From: Oxyruncus cristatus
Lineage: Eukaryota; Chordata; Aves; Passeriformes; Cotingidae
DNA length: 64,000 bases
Assembly: GCA_013399855.1 (NCBI GenBank)
Contig: VXAY01002054.1
Coordinates: forward strand, 750,268-814,267
Reading direction: 5' to 3'
Below, in pieces: positions 54,041 through 64,000 of the stretch. How positions within the stretch are numbered: the stretch's first letter is position 1; every line of letters begins with the position of its first letter. The notes beneath the pieces were generated by a model. The model was given only the letters and a program-made list of their open reading frames with translations, was not told where the DNA came from and ran no database searches. Made by a program: the position numbers and the translations under genes.

Positions 54041-57000
54041 GTAAATCCTCCACTTTTTACATGCTCTACATTAGTTGGCTGCTCTCCATGGAAGAGAAGG
54101 AAGTACTGAGAGAAGGAAGCAGCGTTGGACTGAATTCCGGTTTAGTATGCTAACGACCAAATTCAAGGAATATATTTCACCATAAGCAGAGTGTTTTCCT
54201 AGATGACTGAAAGTTCACTGACGTTCACTGCAGTAATTCAGAAGTCTGTCTCTGACACTAAATGCAAGTGGCCTACAAGCAGGCTTGATTATATCAACAC
54301 TTACAGGAAATCAGTAGCAACCTGTATCTTTCAGGTGCCTTTCACACACATGTTGTTGCAACATGGAAAACAAACAAAATCTCCAAACAAATTAACCCAA
54401 ACCAGTCCCACAACCAAAAAAAAGAGAATTGATTTTAGATCAGACTTTTTGAAAACTTATTTTTTCTTATTTGTACTTGGGATCAAGCCAATTAAAAATT
54501 TGTCTGCTTTCCAGTGGAAAAATCCAGGAAACAGGCGTGACATTGGTAAAGTTATTCACGTTTTGCAGTTTCATAGGAAGAGCTTCTTTTGGGGGTTTGG
54601 TGAATAAGGCTGCACTTTTTCTCACCTTGGAACAGGTGTCTAGGGGAGAAGGAGAGAGTGCTCACTATGTTCTTTTGCCTAGAAGAGCTTGAGTTTTGTT
54701 TGGTACGTGTAAAGGCTTGGAAAGCTCCTTATAATCTACCTATGTCACACATTCGCACAAGGTCTTACAATCCAGGCCTCTGACATTTCATCATCAGCTC
54801 ACTAGAACTATTTATCTGCAGGTACGTAATTGATGGACCTGGAGGTTTAACATTCCTCCACCCTGTCTTAATACAGTTTTGTTCATTGTGTTCCAAAACA
54901 GATCACAACCACTTGGGAGGAGGACTAGGGCACTTTAGACAAATATGATCCACTAAGCTCTCTGCAGTCTAGGAGTTCTTCATCTTGTTCCCACTGACAT
55001 GAACTATTATGTGACACCCATTTAAGATTTCACTATTTAAACAGTTGGATAAAGAATTAACAAATGTCTTTGGCACAATTTAATTAGCAGAGGTGCTTGG
55101 CACCGCTCATCATATGGAAATTACCCAGGGCCAGGAGCTGTGATACTCCTGTTTAGTCATCTCACTAATGACAAGTGTCAGGAATATTTTCCAAAATAGC
55201 TTGGTATGGGCATTTGAAGAAACAGAAAAGAAAACAGAAGAAAAAAGAAAAGGAAGCCTTAGTTCAACTGCAAATCCATAAAATGGATTGTAGTTTTGTT
55301 GTATTTTAAGGTATCCCATTACAATGGGCAGGTATTGGAGTTTGGAGTCTTATCTCTAGAGCAAGATGATCATATCACTGGCTGCACTCATGCACTACAG
55401 CTTAGGCTTTGTGAAGATGAACTACACAGCATTTGTAGCCCACAGATCTGAATCCTACAGCATTCTACAGTCACCTTCTTGTAAGGCCTCCTGACACAGA
55501 CAAGGTGCCAAGGAAAGCAGCCCCTTTGAACCAACATCTTTGCCAAAAGTTATCCCACACAGATGCTTAACTGGAATAACCAGCTTGAGAAATGATGCTG
55601 GGAACTCTGCTGAAATATCCAGGTGTAGTGTTTACTGATCATGCATCAGAGGCTTTGGTATTTGGGTCATCTGAATGCTTTGATCTTCTGGTCCTGTGTC
55701 ATTCTTTCACTGTGCATACTTGCTCTATAAGGCTTTGTTTTATGCTGTGGTCCTTCAATGCTGCTGCTTGTAAAACACCCATTTTGTTCTAAATTTGATT
55801 GTAACTGGGTTCAGTCTGTGTGACTGTTACGAGGAGACTGATAAACCACTCAAAAACCACTTAAACTGTTATCCTTTAGGCATCACTATTATTCCTACTT
55901 TTAAGATGGAAAGATGTTAAGAACATGTCTGTGTTCCCTATGCATTGCCTTAGTTTGTGAGTGAGCCACAAAAACAAGGTTGGATTGGAAAAGCAAATGT
56001 GTTAGTTCTTTCTGCATTGTTATGGTTAAGACCATAAGGTTAAAAGACCTTCTTTGGATGCTTTGAAAAGTTAAAATATGGTGGATTTTTACTGTTTGCT
56101 CTTTGACATTTTGAGGGTCAGTTTAGTTTGTCTTCTGAATGAAGTAAAAACTGGTCTTTGGATTCTTTGAGATCCATGACTCTTCTGGAAGACTTGTGCT
56201 GTCATTTAGCATGAACAAATGCACATATTAGAAATAACATACTGTCTCTGAACTCTTCCTGCAGCTGCAGCCAGACACTGTGTGGTGTGTGTAATGCCAG
56301 TCCTCCTGTGGTGGCTGGATTCACTCACTAGAAGGAATCCTGCAGGCACTCACATAATGATCATGTTAAGTGCTCTTCAGAAGTGCACTCGGTGGTGTTT
56401 CCAATGGAACTGTCTCTCCCTGCCCTTGACAATAACATGCAGACTCCAGGCATCAAGCAGCTACTGTTTTTGGCAAGTCTGTTCTTCTCCACTAGCTATG
56501 TATTTAGCTTTCTGTATGGCAAGGAACGAACCCTGTGCATAGGAGATTAGAAAGATTCAATGTCTGTCTTACTCATTATTCCTTGCCAGAAGGCCTGATT
56601 CCAAATATTGTATCCTATTAAAATGAAAACCAAAATCCAAAGAAACTCAACAACTTACAGTCAAACTAAATTTTGTTTTCTGAACTGTCTAATTACTGCA
56701 CAAGACAGTCCTTGTGGGAGCCTATAGAGGTTTTTCCTTGACTGTTATTTATAAGCTTCTGTATTATGAGAGAGGCTTTAAACTTCTCTGGATAAATGAT
56801 GTATAGTAAAATACTGGGGGTTTTTAATTAACATGTTCAATAATAATTATGTTTAATTAGTTCAGACCTGCACTGCTTGGCCTGTGTATTTCTGGTTTCT
56901 CTAATTATGGATTAAAATTAAGCTTTAAAGTTTTATACTGAAGGGTTTTTTTAAGCTGAGAACAATAGTCAAAAGGAGTAAACAACTGCAGGATTTTTCC

Positions 57001-57839
57001 AGTACTCTGTTTCCCCAGCATGTGACAGTCCAAAAATACAGAAGTACCTAAAACTACTTTAAGTGTCAAAGACTTTCTGTAAAATTACATCCTTAAAACT
57101 CGTCTGCAAAGCTCCCCTGAAGAACTTCCTCTAATTAGCTGACAGGATTTTGAACTGTTGTGATTCAATCTGAGCCTGACAGGCTGATACGTTATACAGG
57201 GGAAAACATTCCTAATGTACTTTTAGGGAAGTGTAGACTATGGACAAAAATGAATGTTGTGTGGATAAAGCCGAGGGGAGGAGGATCCTATGGCACAGCA
57301 AAACAACTTGACATGCTTCCAGCGTTCTCTAGGACCGTTACAGCCCACTTTTTTAACCTTTGCTACTACTGCTCCCACATACTAGTTTCACTTTTGGAGG
57401 GGTGTGCTGGGCAGAGAAAGCTGATGCTGGTTAGACCTGTCAGCAGACAACCCCCTGCACACTTCCCAGTTGCAGTGCTCCCTCTCAGGCCACACAGCAC
57501 CAGATTTTATGATGTAAGGGAATTTCCCATGATCACAGGAGGATTAGGTAACTGCCTTGCTCCTCCTTCCTTCTCTGTGGAGGGGGGTTAGAATTTGATC
57601 CAAAACCAACAGAAGTGTGCAGACAGAATTTCATTCATTGCCACTGGTTTTATGTCAGCCTCTATAAATAGAAAAACTACATGGAGCAGAAAGTTTGCAT
57701 AAACGTGATCAGCTGAAATGGTTGCTCTTTCCTAAGTCTCCACCCTGCATCCAGCAGTCCCACCAACCTTCGGTGGGAATCTACATGTCGGGGGCTTGGC
57801 AGGAACACAATTAGGCCTTATAGAGTTTTCACAAAATTA
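54041..57839. other. Intergenic, nothing recognised
   Basis: Open frames of 134 (54203) and 143 codons (57160, GTG-initiated) lack splice or family support. Confidence 0.55.
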
Positions 57840-58510
57840 AAAATACACTGGACTTCTGGCATTTTCTGGCCCAGCCTCCTGCTCAAAGGACTACCAGCAG
57901 TGCTGGATCAGGTCTGCCGTGGTTTTGTCTAGCTAAGTCTAGAGAACATTTTAAAGCCTGGAAACTCTGCAGCCTGAGTGGCCCATTCCAGGACTGCATT
58001 ACCCACCAGTGAATGTATTTTTTAGCATCTGGTTTGAACCTCTGAATTAGAGACATCTGCCTATGCCACTGGTGGTTATCTGCCTCTATGCAGAGAATTT
58101 GTCTCCATCTTCACACCTGACCTTTAAGTAGTTGTAGCATTCTAGTTGATATCCCCTCAGCCTCCTGCACCTGCCTAAGCAAGACTGGCCCACTCAGCCC
58201 CTGGTTGTAAGGTATGTGCTGTAGGCCTGTCTACTGAACCCTCTCCAGTTTGTCCACATTTTCTTTGAACTGAGGGCCCTAAAGCTGACTCTGGTATTTC
58301 AGCTGCAACTCCCCCCAGTTCTGAGTACTGAGGCACAGTGACTCCTCTCACTTTCCTGACTGCATTTCTAATGTAGCCCAGCGTGTCATTCCCCCACTGG
58401 AGATGGGAGCACACTTGGCTCATGACCAGCTTGCCTCTCACCACAATCCCCACGTCCTCGAGCAGGGCTATTGGACAGCCAGTTCTTTTAACCTGACCTC
58501 ACCCCTGTGC
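57840..58510 (-). mobile_element. CR1 LINE fragment in reverse orientation, old
   Basis: Read on the plus strand it follows the familiar antisense CR1 text: 'atatcccctcagcctcctgc', 'ctctccagtttgtccacatt', 'tgaactgagggccctaaagc', 'aatgtagcccagcgtgtcat', 'acacttggctcatgaccagc' and 'caatccccacgtcctcgagc'. It is clearly diverged and has no intact reverse transcriptase frame. Its left end, before about 57.95 kb, is vague. Confidence 0.75.
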
Positions 58511-61140
58511 CTGCCCAAGCTCTTACCAGAAACCCAGCATTTATTTCCTGTTTTAAGATCAACTTGGTTTAAAGAGTTTAAGGGTTTTTTACTCGTGCTG
58601 TCAGCCTGACCCACTGCACAGATCAGCATCAGCTGCACAGTGTGTCACAGCTCTGCCCTGTTCCAACCTGGGCTGTGTCCAATACGGTGGTTTGCACTGT
58701 TATTCCCTCCTGGTATTCCTTGTTGTGGGAAAAGCAGCTATCCAACTTCTTTTCTGTACTTGCACTCATCTGCAGTCACTAAAGAGTTACAGTTTGTATC
58801 CCCGACCAGGAAACACCAAATGTTTGGAGGCAGCCAATGGAAGGACACATCAACAAAGAACTGACTCACCGGCAGGAAAACTCGAGCTGTGTTTGAATTC
58901 AGTTCAAAGCCGACTTACACTTGCTATCTGCAACAGTTTCACTCCATCGTTCCATAGGTTTTATGTTTCTCTTTCCAGAGGTAAGTTGATTTTTATTTCC
59001 AGTTTCTTTTCCTGAGACATCTGTGTATATTAACACAGAGATTCTGTCATACTAAGAAAACATCTTTGCTATGAGTTATTTTTTTTAAAATTACTTTATA
59101 ATTAGAAACTTGATGGCAAAGTTATCCGAGACTTTTAGTGCCTTACTAAAAAATAATACTGAACTCTTCCTTGCATAAGCCACCTGTGAAATACTGGTTT
59201 GGGGATTTGACAGTGAGATTCTAAAAGGATCTAGGAGAAAAAGCATTCAAAAGAGCATAACTACTGAAAAAATGTCTTTGGTACCTTGCAATCTGGGGAT
59301 TACAGAGAGACTTTGGTATCTGTAATTCCATGACAGTTCCATATTCCATGATTAGACCTTCCAACTGCTTTAGGAATTTGGGTAGCACCCTGCATAAATA
59401 AAACATTTCTCATGCTAGGGTTAAACTCTTTTGGAGATTTTCAGCAAATCACTTGATGTCGAGGTATAGAAACATGTACAAACTCAGATACAGGGAGAAT
59501 GGTGCTTGGCATGTCGTGACATGGTTTGTAACTATAAAGGTTGAAGTGGTTTTTATTCTGATTTTAAAAAATCCCTAGTTAAATTAGGTTTTGCAAATCC
59601 AAAATAGGACCTGATGATTAGCTTTAATTTTTATCTAAATAACCAGTTAGCAAGAGTTAAACAAACTCTTATACCTTTATTTGATTCAATTTTAAATTAA
59701 AATAACTTCTTTCAGGAATAGTTTAGGTGCTAAATTCATTACTTGGTCTTCCTTGCACTGTGTTTGGAATTGAGTACATTCTTTTAGCCATTTAAACTAT
59801 TATTTATTGCTGTATATAATAAAAATGAGACATAATTTTGCTCCTGACAGCCTTTTGATTATCTCCTTTATATTTAAGATTGGTAGATCTGTGTGGTCTG
59901 TCTTTGCAACTTTAAGGGATAAATGGCTCACTTGGAAATTTATCTTCATTCAGAGGAACACTTTCAGATTTTATGAAACTGTTAAACTCTCTGTCAGCCT
60001 CATACCATATTGGATTTATTCTTTAAGGAAGCCCTTAGAGAAGTACCTAAGGCAATTATTGCTTTCAAGCTACAATAATATAACAAAAGGCAAGAAGTTC
60101 AAATGTGCTTTCCTATCAGAATGAAATGCTGTTAAAGCTGAACTGATGAATCAGCTGCTGCATTTTTATTTGCATTTTGAATATGGTTAGATGAAAAACT
60201 GAGCTTATTAGCCCTCTGATTGTGGATGTGCTTGCAGGGAGAGACTGAGGTTAACCAAAAGTAAATTGGTGCTGAACTAGAAGTTCAGCCAAGATCATGG
60301 GCTAATTTATCTTCTGGTTTTTGTTTCTATTTCACTTGCGGAGAAAAAGAAGACTTTCAGGCCTTCTGCATCCAAGGAGCTATTTTTGTAGAGCACAATT
60401 CACATTCAATAGTCCTTCACAGTTACTTCAGTCCCCCTCATCTCACTCATTTTCTAGCCCAGGTCTACTGAGCTACACTTTGCGTTCTGACCCACTGACC
60501 GCTGATCTTGCAGTGATCCTTACCAATGGTTTTATGCCATGTGTTTTCTTAGACCGCTTGTTTTCCTCCTTCACCACTGACTTTTTGTTACCTCTGGTCT
60601 AGTGGAGCTTCACAAACGTAATTAAAAATGATACTCACACAGTAAGACAGCGAGGTTTTGCAGAAGTCCTCTCTAATCCACGTGTGTTGCCATGCAAAGA
60701 GTCTGAGACACGCAGCTGGCCCTGGAGAGGTACTGGGTAGAGACTGTACTGCCCAAATTAGTGACTGCTATAAAGACACAACTCCATTTATCAGAATTCT
60801 GCCAATCTACAACAGCAGAAAATTTGCCTTTTACCTTGCTTTTGCATTCACATGTGATATGTTAAAGAAGATATGCAAGAATGATGCAGAACATGTTGAC
60901 ATGTGTTATTGAATAATTGCCTTTTCAATCTAACTGCCTTTTCATCTAACTGTAAGATGCTAGTTTGTTGTCCACATAAATTCAGTATCGCTTTAAAATC
61001 ACTCTTTTTATTTTAAATAATGGCCTAACATTTCAAAGTCATCAGATGGAAATAATGATGAGCAATTAATTAGCACCTTGCAGCATCAGATGGCAAGTTA
61101 GGTCCAGACACTCCTTGGCAATCAGTGCATTTTTCCTGTC
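58511..61140. other. Upstream region of the RIPK2-like gene
   Basis: AT-rich, with no CpG island. The only structured elements seen are an 18-bp tandem duplication at 60.93 kb and the TATA box at its right edge. Confidence 0.5.
60915..60953 (+). repeat. ~18-bp tandem duplication
   Basis: 'tgccttttcaatctaac' is followed by 'tgccttttcatctaac', one A shorter. It lies about 190 bp upstream of the candidate TATA box of the RIPK2-like gene. Confidence 0.85.
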
Positions 61141-61149
61141 TATATAAAG
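61141..61149 (+). promoter_or_regulatory. Candidate TATA box of the RIPK2-like gene
   Basis: TATATAAAG lies 156 bp before the start codon, giving an expected start of transcription near 61170 and a 5' UTR of about 135 nt. A pyrimidine-rich CCCCCAAG just before the ATG could instead be an acceptor from an upstream UTR exon. Confidence 0.5.
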
Positions 61150-61304
61150 GAAGTCTGACACTGGGTGGTGAAAGGAAGGCTTTTGCATTAGTTATTTGGG
61201 AAGTAAGGGGTGGTGCAACTTCCCTGTGCTTTGGTAGTAGAGCCAAAAAGTAGTTCTTAAAACTTCTTTTCTACCACTTTTTCCCCCAAGCCAGCCATCC
61301 AGAA

Positions 61305-62950
61305 ATGGCCAATCCACTACCTGTGGTAGCCCCGGAAGATTTGGAAAGCTTTACCTTGACCCGAACAGGCTCAGGCTTTGCACTCAAAGCCTTTCACCTT
61401 TCTTGGAACACTCACATCTCTGTGAAGCTGCTGAACACCCAGGACACTACAGAGAGGTAGGTGTCTTATTTGCCAAGTAACCCCCAGGGGGAGCACAGAC
61501 CTGCAGAGATGGCACCAGACTGAAGTGCAGCATGTCTGGGATCATCTCACCCCCAAGCACATCTCCAGCCCTAGAAACCCTGACCAGCCGAGATCCAACT
61601 TGGAGGCACTTCTAGTGAGAAACAATGGTTTTCTACAATTTTTTGTAGAAGTAGAGCTTATTCCAGAAGTAATTAATTATGTACTATAATAATGTATACA
61701 AACCCTGATCACTAATACCAGCATGGTAGGGGATTATCTTTCTGGAGGTCCCTAAAGAGATCTCAACTGCATTTAATCAAAACCAGCATGTAGAGGTGAG
61801 AGTAGGAAAAATGGCAGGAGGGAGGGTAATGGGCAGGATTACAGTGCAGTGAGATGTGCATGGAAGAACATCATTTCCTGGTAAATGTGGATGTCACAGC
61901 AAAAGGACACAATACAACCTTTCTCCTGCCTTCACACTTCAATCCCGCTTCAAACTCTTATGTTTATATGAAAGCATCCAGAGGTCTTTATATTGCAAAA
62001 ATACACTACACATTTTCTTAAAATTGTTTGGAAGATTACATAATATTTGTTTATTGCTAGAATTATATTGGCTTGTGATCAACCATATGGTTCTCTCTCA
62101 TTTCCATATCCTACAGTATCTCATCTCTAGCTGAAACCCCCTTCAGCCTAACCTGCCTCGAACTCGATCTTTATTACAGGGAGTGGAAGTTGCTGCTTCA
62201 GGACATAGCAAGTGTCAGACGTTATGAGTCTGAGCGTCTCCTGCCTCCTCTTGGGATTTACCAATGCCACGGACTTCTGGGGATAGTGACTGAATGGATG
62301 AACAACGGATCCCTGCACTCGCTCATCCATGAGGTAAATAAAAGATGTCATCTTCTAGGTGGCAAAATTAATTAAAAGCTCAGCCAACAAAGAATAATCA
62401 GCATGTAAATTATGGTCACAATCTGTTCTTCCATTTCTGGATTGTGCTTCTGTTTTGTGGTTGTGTTTATTGTCAAATGAAAATGTGAATAGTAACAATT
62501 TCACACCAAACCCCGTATTTTGTGTAACTCAGCGGCAACTGTACCCAGAACTTCCGTTTCCCGTACTCCTAAGGATCCTGTCAGACGTGGCTGAAGGCCT
62601 GCATCACCTTCACAGCCTCAAACCTGCTTCCTGCCACTGCAGCCTGAAACCTTCCAATGTGCTTTTGGATGGACAGTACAGAGCCAAGGTCGGAGCTTCA
62701 ACTTTTAATCTATTGATGTAAAATCCAATTGCATATATTTATCTTAATAGTCAACATTTAGTACCAAGACTTGATGTATTGTTACTAAAATTATTTTTTC
62801 TTTGTAGATATCAGATTATGGTCTAACCAACTGGAGGAAACAGCAACTGAGGTCAGACCTGCAGAATCAGAGGAGGTGCCAGGATTTAGTGTACCTCCCT
62901 CCTGAAATACTTGAAGGAGGCCTTCCTTCCCAGGAAGGTGATATTTACAG
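61305..62950 (+). CDS. RIPK2-like pseudokinase, N-terminal four coding exons (3' part outside window)
   Basis: The coding exons are 61305-61456, 62180-62333, 62533-62688 and 62808-62950, with phase-compatible GT-AG introns of 723, 199 and 119 bp. They give about 202 residues. The ATG has G at -3 and +4. The N-lobe matches human RIPK2 in spacing (SGFALKAFHLSWNTHISVK against the RIPK2 SGT...VAVK stretch), with the ATP lysine at K41. The hinge GLLGIVTEWMNNGSL (82-96) is closest to RIPK2, with gatekeeper T88. The catalytic loop is H137-C138-S139-L-K-P-S-N144, so the catalytic Asp is replaced by Ser. DYG is at 157-159 and PPE at 185-187. D59 probably replaces the alpha-C Glu. RIPK2 carries NOD1/NOD2 signals to NF-kappaB and has a C-terminal CARD; that part lies beyond the window. 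I call it a RIPK2 paralogue and pseudokinase rather than RIPK2 itself. RIPK3 is a weaker alternative. Confidence 0.85.
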
Positions 62951-64000
62951 GTGAATGGAATTTCTAAGGGCAGGGCAGGTCATACCTAGGCCAGGTACAC
63001 TCTACAATGTTGCCAAAATACTGATCTTCAAAGACATTACAGTAAAAATCCCAGACCTACATAATGCAGTAGGATAGTATTTCACATGAGGCCAATTACA
63101 ACAGTGAATTAAATTTTAAATTCCCTATATTTGGTGAATAAGATACCAAGGTTAAGAACTGTTCTCAAAATCAGCCACATAAATATTTATATAATGGACT
63201 TAAATGTTTTAAAAGTGTTACATAGCTGCCAAAACTTTCCAATATATTTAGAAACCTCATAACTGCTTCACACAGTTTGTGTGAACTGGTCTGGGCTTTA
63301 GTTTCAGGAAGAACTGTTTATGCCTAGAGAGGCCCAGATAAAAATTAGACCTTTCTCTCAATAGTGTCCCATTAAGGTCCTATGGAATCTCACTGAAATA
63401 ACTTACTGAGCCACTCAAGCACTCATAGTTTTTAACAGAGTGATTTATACCAACGAGGGAGATCATCTACTGCCACATGTCCCTTTCGGGTATGTCACAT
63501 GCATTGTGGTTGCCTCAATAAATGAGAGGACCTCGAATCCCAACTGTGGGCTGGATGGACATCCATCATCATGACCAGCACACAGAGCTGTGGACTAATA
63601 TTACAAATAACATTTAAGGACACTACTTTTCTGATTTCTGAGCTTTTATGAAACCAACAAATTTAAACTCCTGCTTTATTGTCACAGAGGCAGGCTCTAA
63701 GATGAATCAAATAATTCATACACTTGAGGAGAGCTATAAGTGATGGGGCTAAGCTGATGTTCACAAACACAAGATTTTTGCACAGGAAGAATGAAGCCTT
63801 ACTTTCAGGTAGCATAAATAATTTTCCATCATTTCATTCATATATAATATATACTATATAAATGTATATCTTTTATATACAAATTACCAGATACAGTATA
63901 TAAATTTTATATGTCTAGTTTTACCCATGTATGTTTTTGTATATGCATAGTTTATTTTTGTATCTGTATAATTTTTGCATCTTTTTATTTTCTATGCATA
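62951..64000 (+). other. Intron of the RIPK2-like gene running off the window
   Basis: It begins with the donor TTTACAG|GTGAATGG, which splits the Ser codon of the conserved DIYS motif. No continuation of the kinase C-lobe is visible up to the edge. The last 170 bases are a TATA-rich low-complexity tract. Confidence 0.7.
63830..63960 (+). repeat. TA-rich low-complexity tract
   Basis: Irregular TATATAAT/TATATAC/TTTTATAT runs. It lies in an intron of the RIPK2-like gene. Confidence 0.8.

Noticed and set aside
57160..57591. 143-codon plus-strand frame
   Set aside because: It depends on a GTG start, has no homologue and lies next to a degraded CR1.
61305..62950. Identity as MLKL or RIPK3
   Set aside because: The hinge LGIVTEWMNNGSL, the ISDYGLTNWR start of the activation loop and the YLPPE motif resemble RIPK2 most. 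The kinase domain starts at the N-terminus, unlike MLKL, where it is C-terminal.

Overview
The window looks like bird nuclear DNA. It has vertebrate split genes with GT-AG introns, about 42% GC by eye, and several 3'-truncated CR1 LINE tails, the dominant avian retroposon. No prokaryotic or organellar features are present. Most of the 64 kb is non-coding. Only two genes can be named, and they point away from each other.

Gene 1 (minus strand, about 14.5-25.7 kb) is a complete OSGIN1, oxidative stress-induced growth inhibitor 1. Five coding exons (21377-21461, 18502-18638, 17988-18179, 17577-17668, 15918-16911) sum to exactly 1500 nt, giving 499 codons plus stop. A non-coding first exon lies near 25.61-25.69 kb behind a TATA-like box. 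About 70 bp further upstream, an antioxidant-response (MARE/AP-1) element directly abuts a perfect NF-kappaB site. A poly(A) signal with a GU-rich downstream element lies at 14.53 kb.

Gene 2 (plus strand, from about 61.17 kb to beyond the right edge) starts with four consecutive kinase exons of a RIPK2-related protein. Reading frame, splice phases and N-lobe spacing follow RIPK2. However, the catalytic-loop aspartate is serine (H-C-S-L-K-P-S-N), the alpha-C glutamate is probably aspartate, and the activation loop has lost its serine cluster. It therefore reads as an intact RIPK2-like pseudokinase. The window ends before any CARD could be seen.

In human, RIPK2 lies next to OSGIN2 (8q21.3), the paralogue of OSGIN1 (16q23.3). 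An OSGIN1 / RIPK2-like neighbourhood therefore suggests that the kinase is a surviving duplicate (ohnologue) of RIPK2, absent from the human OSGIN1 region. This is the most interesting content of the window.

The rest: 1-14.5 kb is intergenic with one CR1 tail, a (CTG)10 run and a possible two-exon gene end at 8.55-8.80 kb. 26-61 kb is a 35-kb stretch with CR1 fragments, an LTR-like dispersed repeat in two or three copies, one assembly gap at a poly(A) run, short tandem duplications and several unverified exon-like segments at 49.9-54.0 kb. No RNA genes or CRISPR-like arrays were seen.
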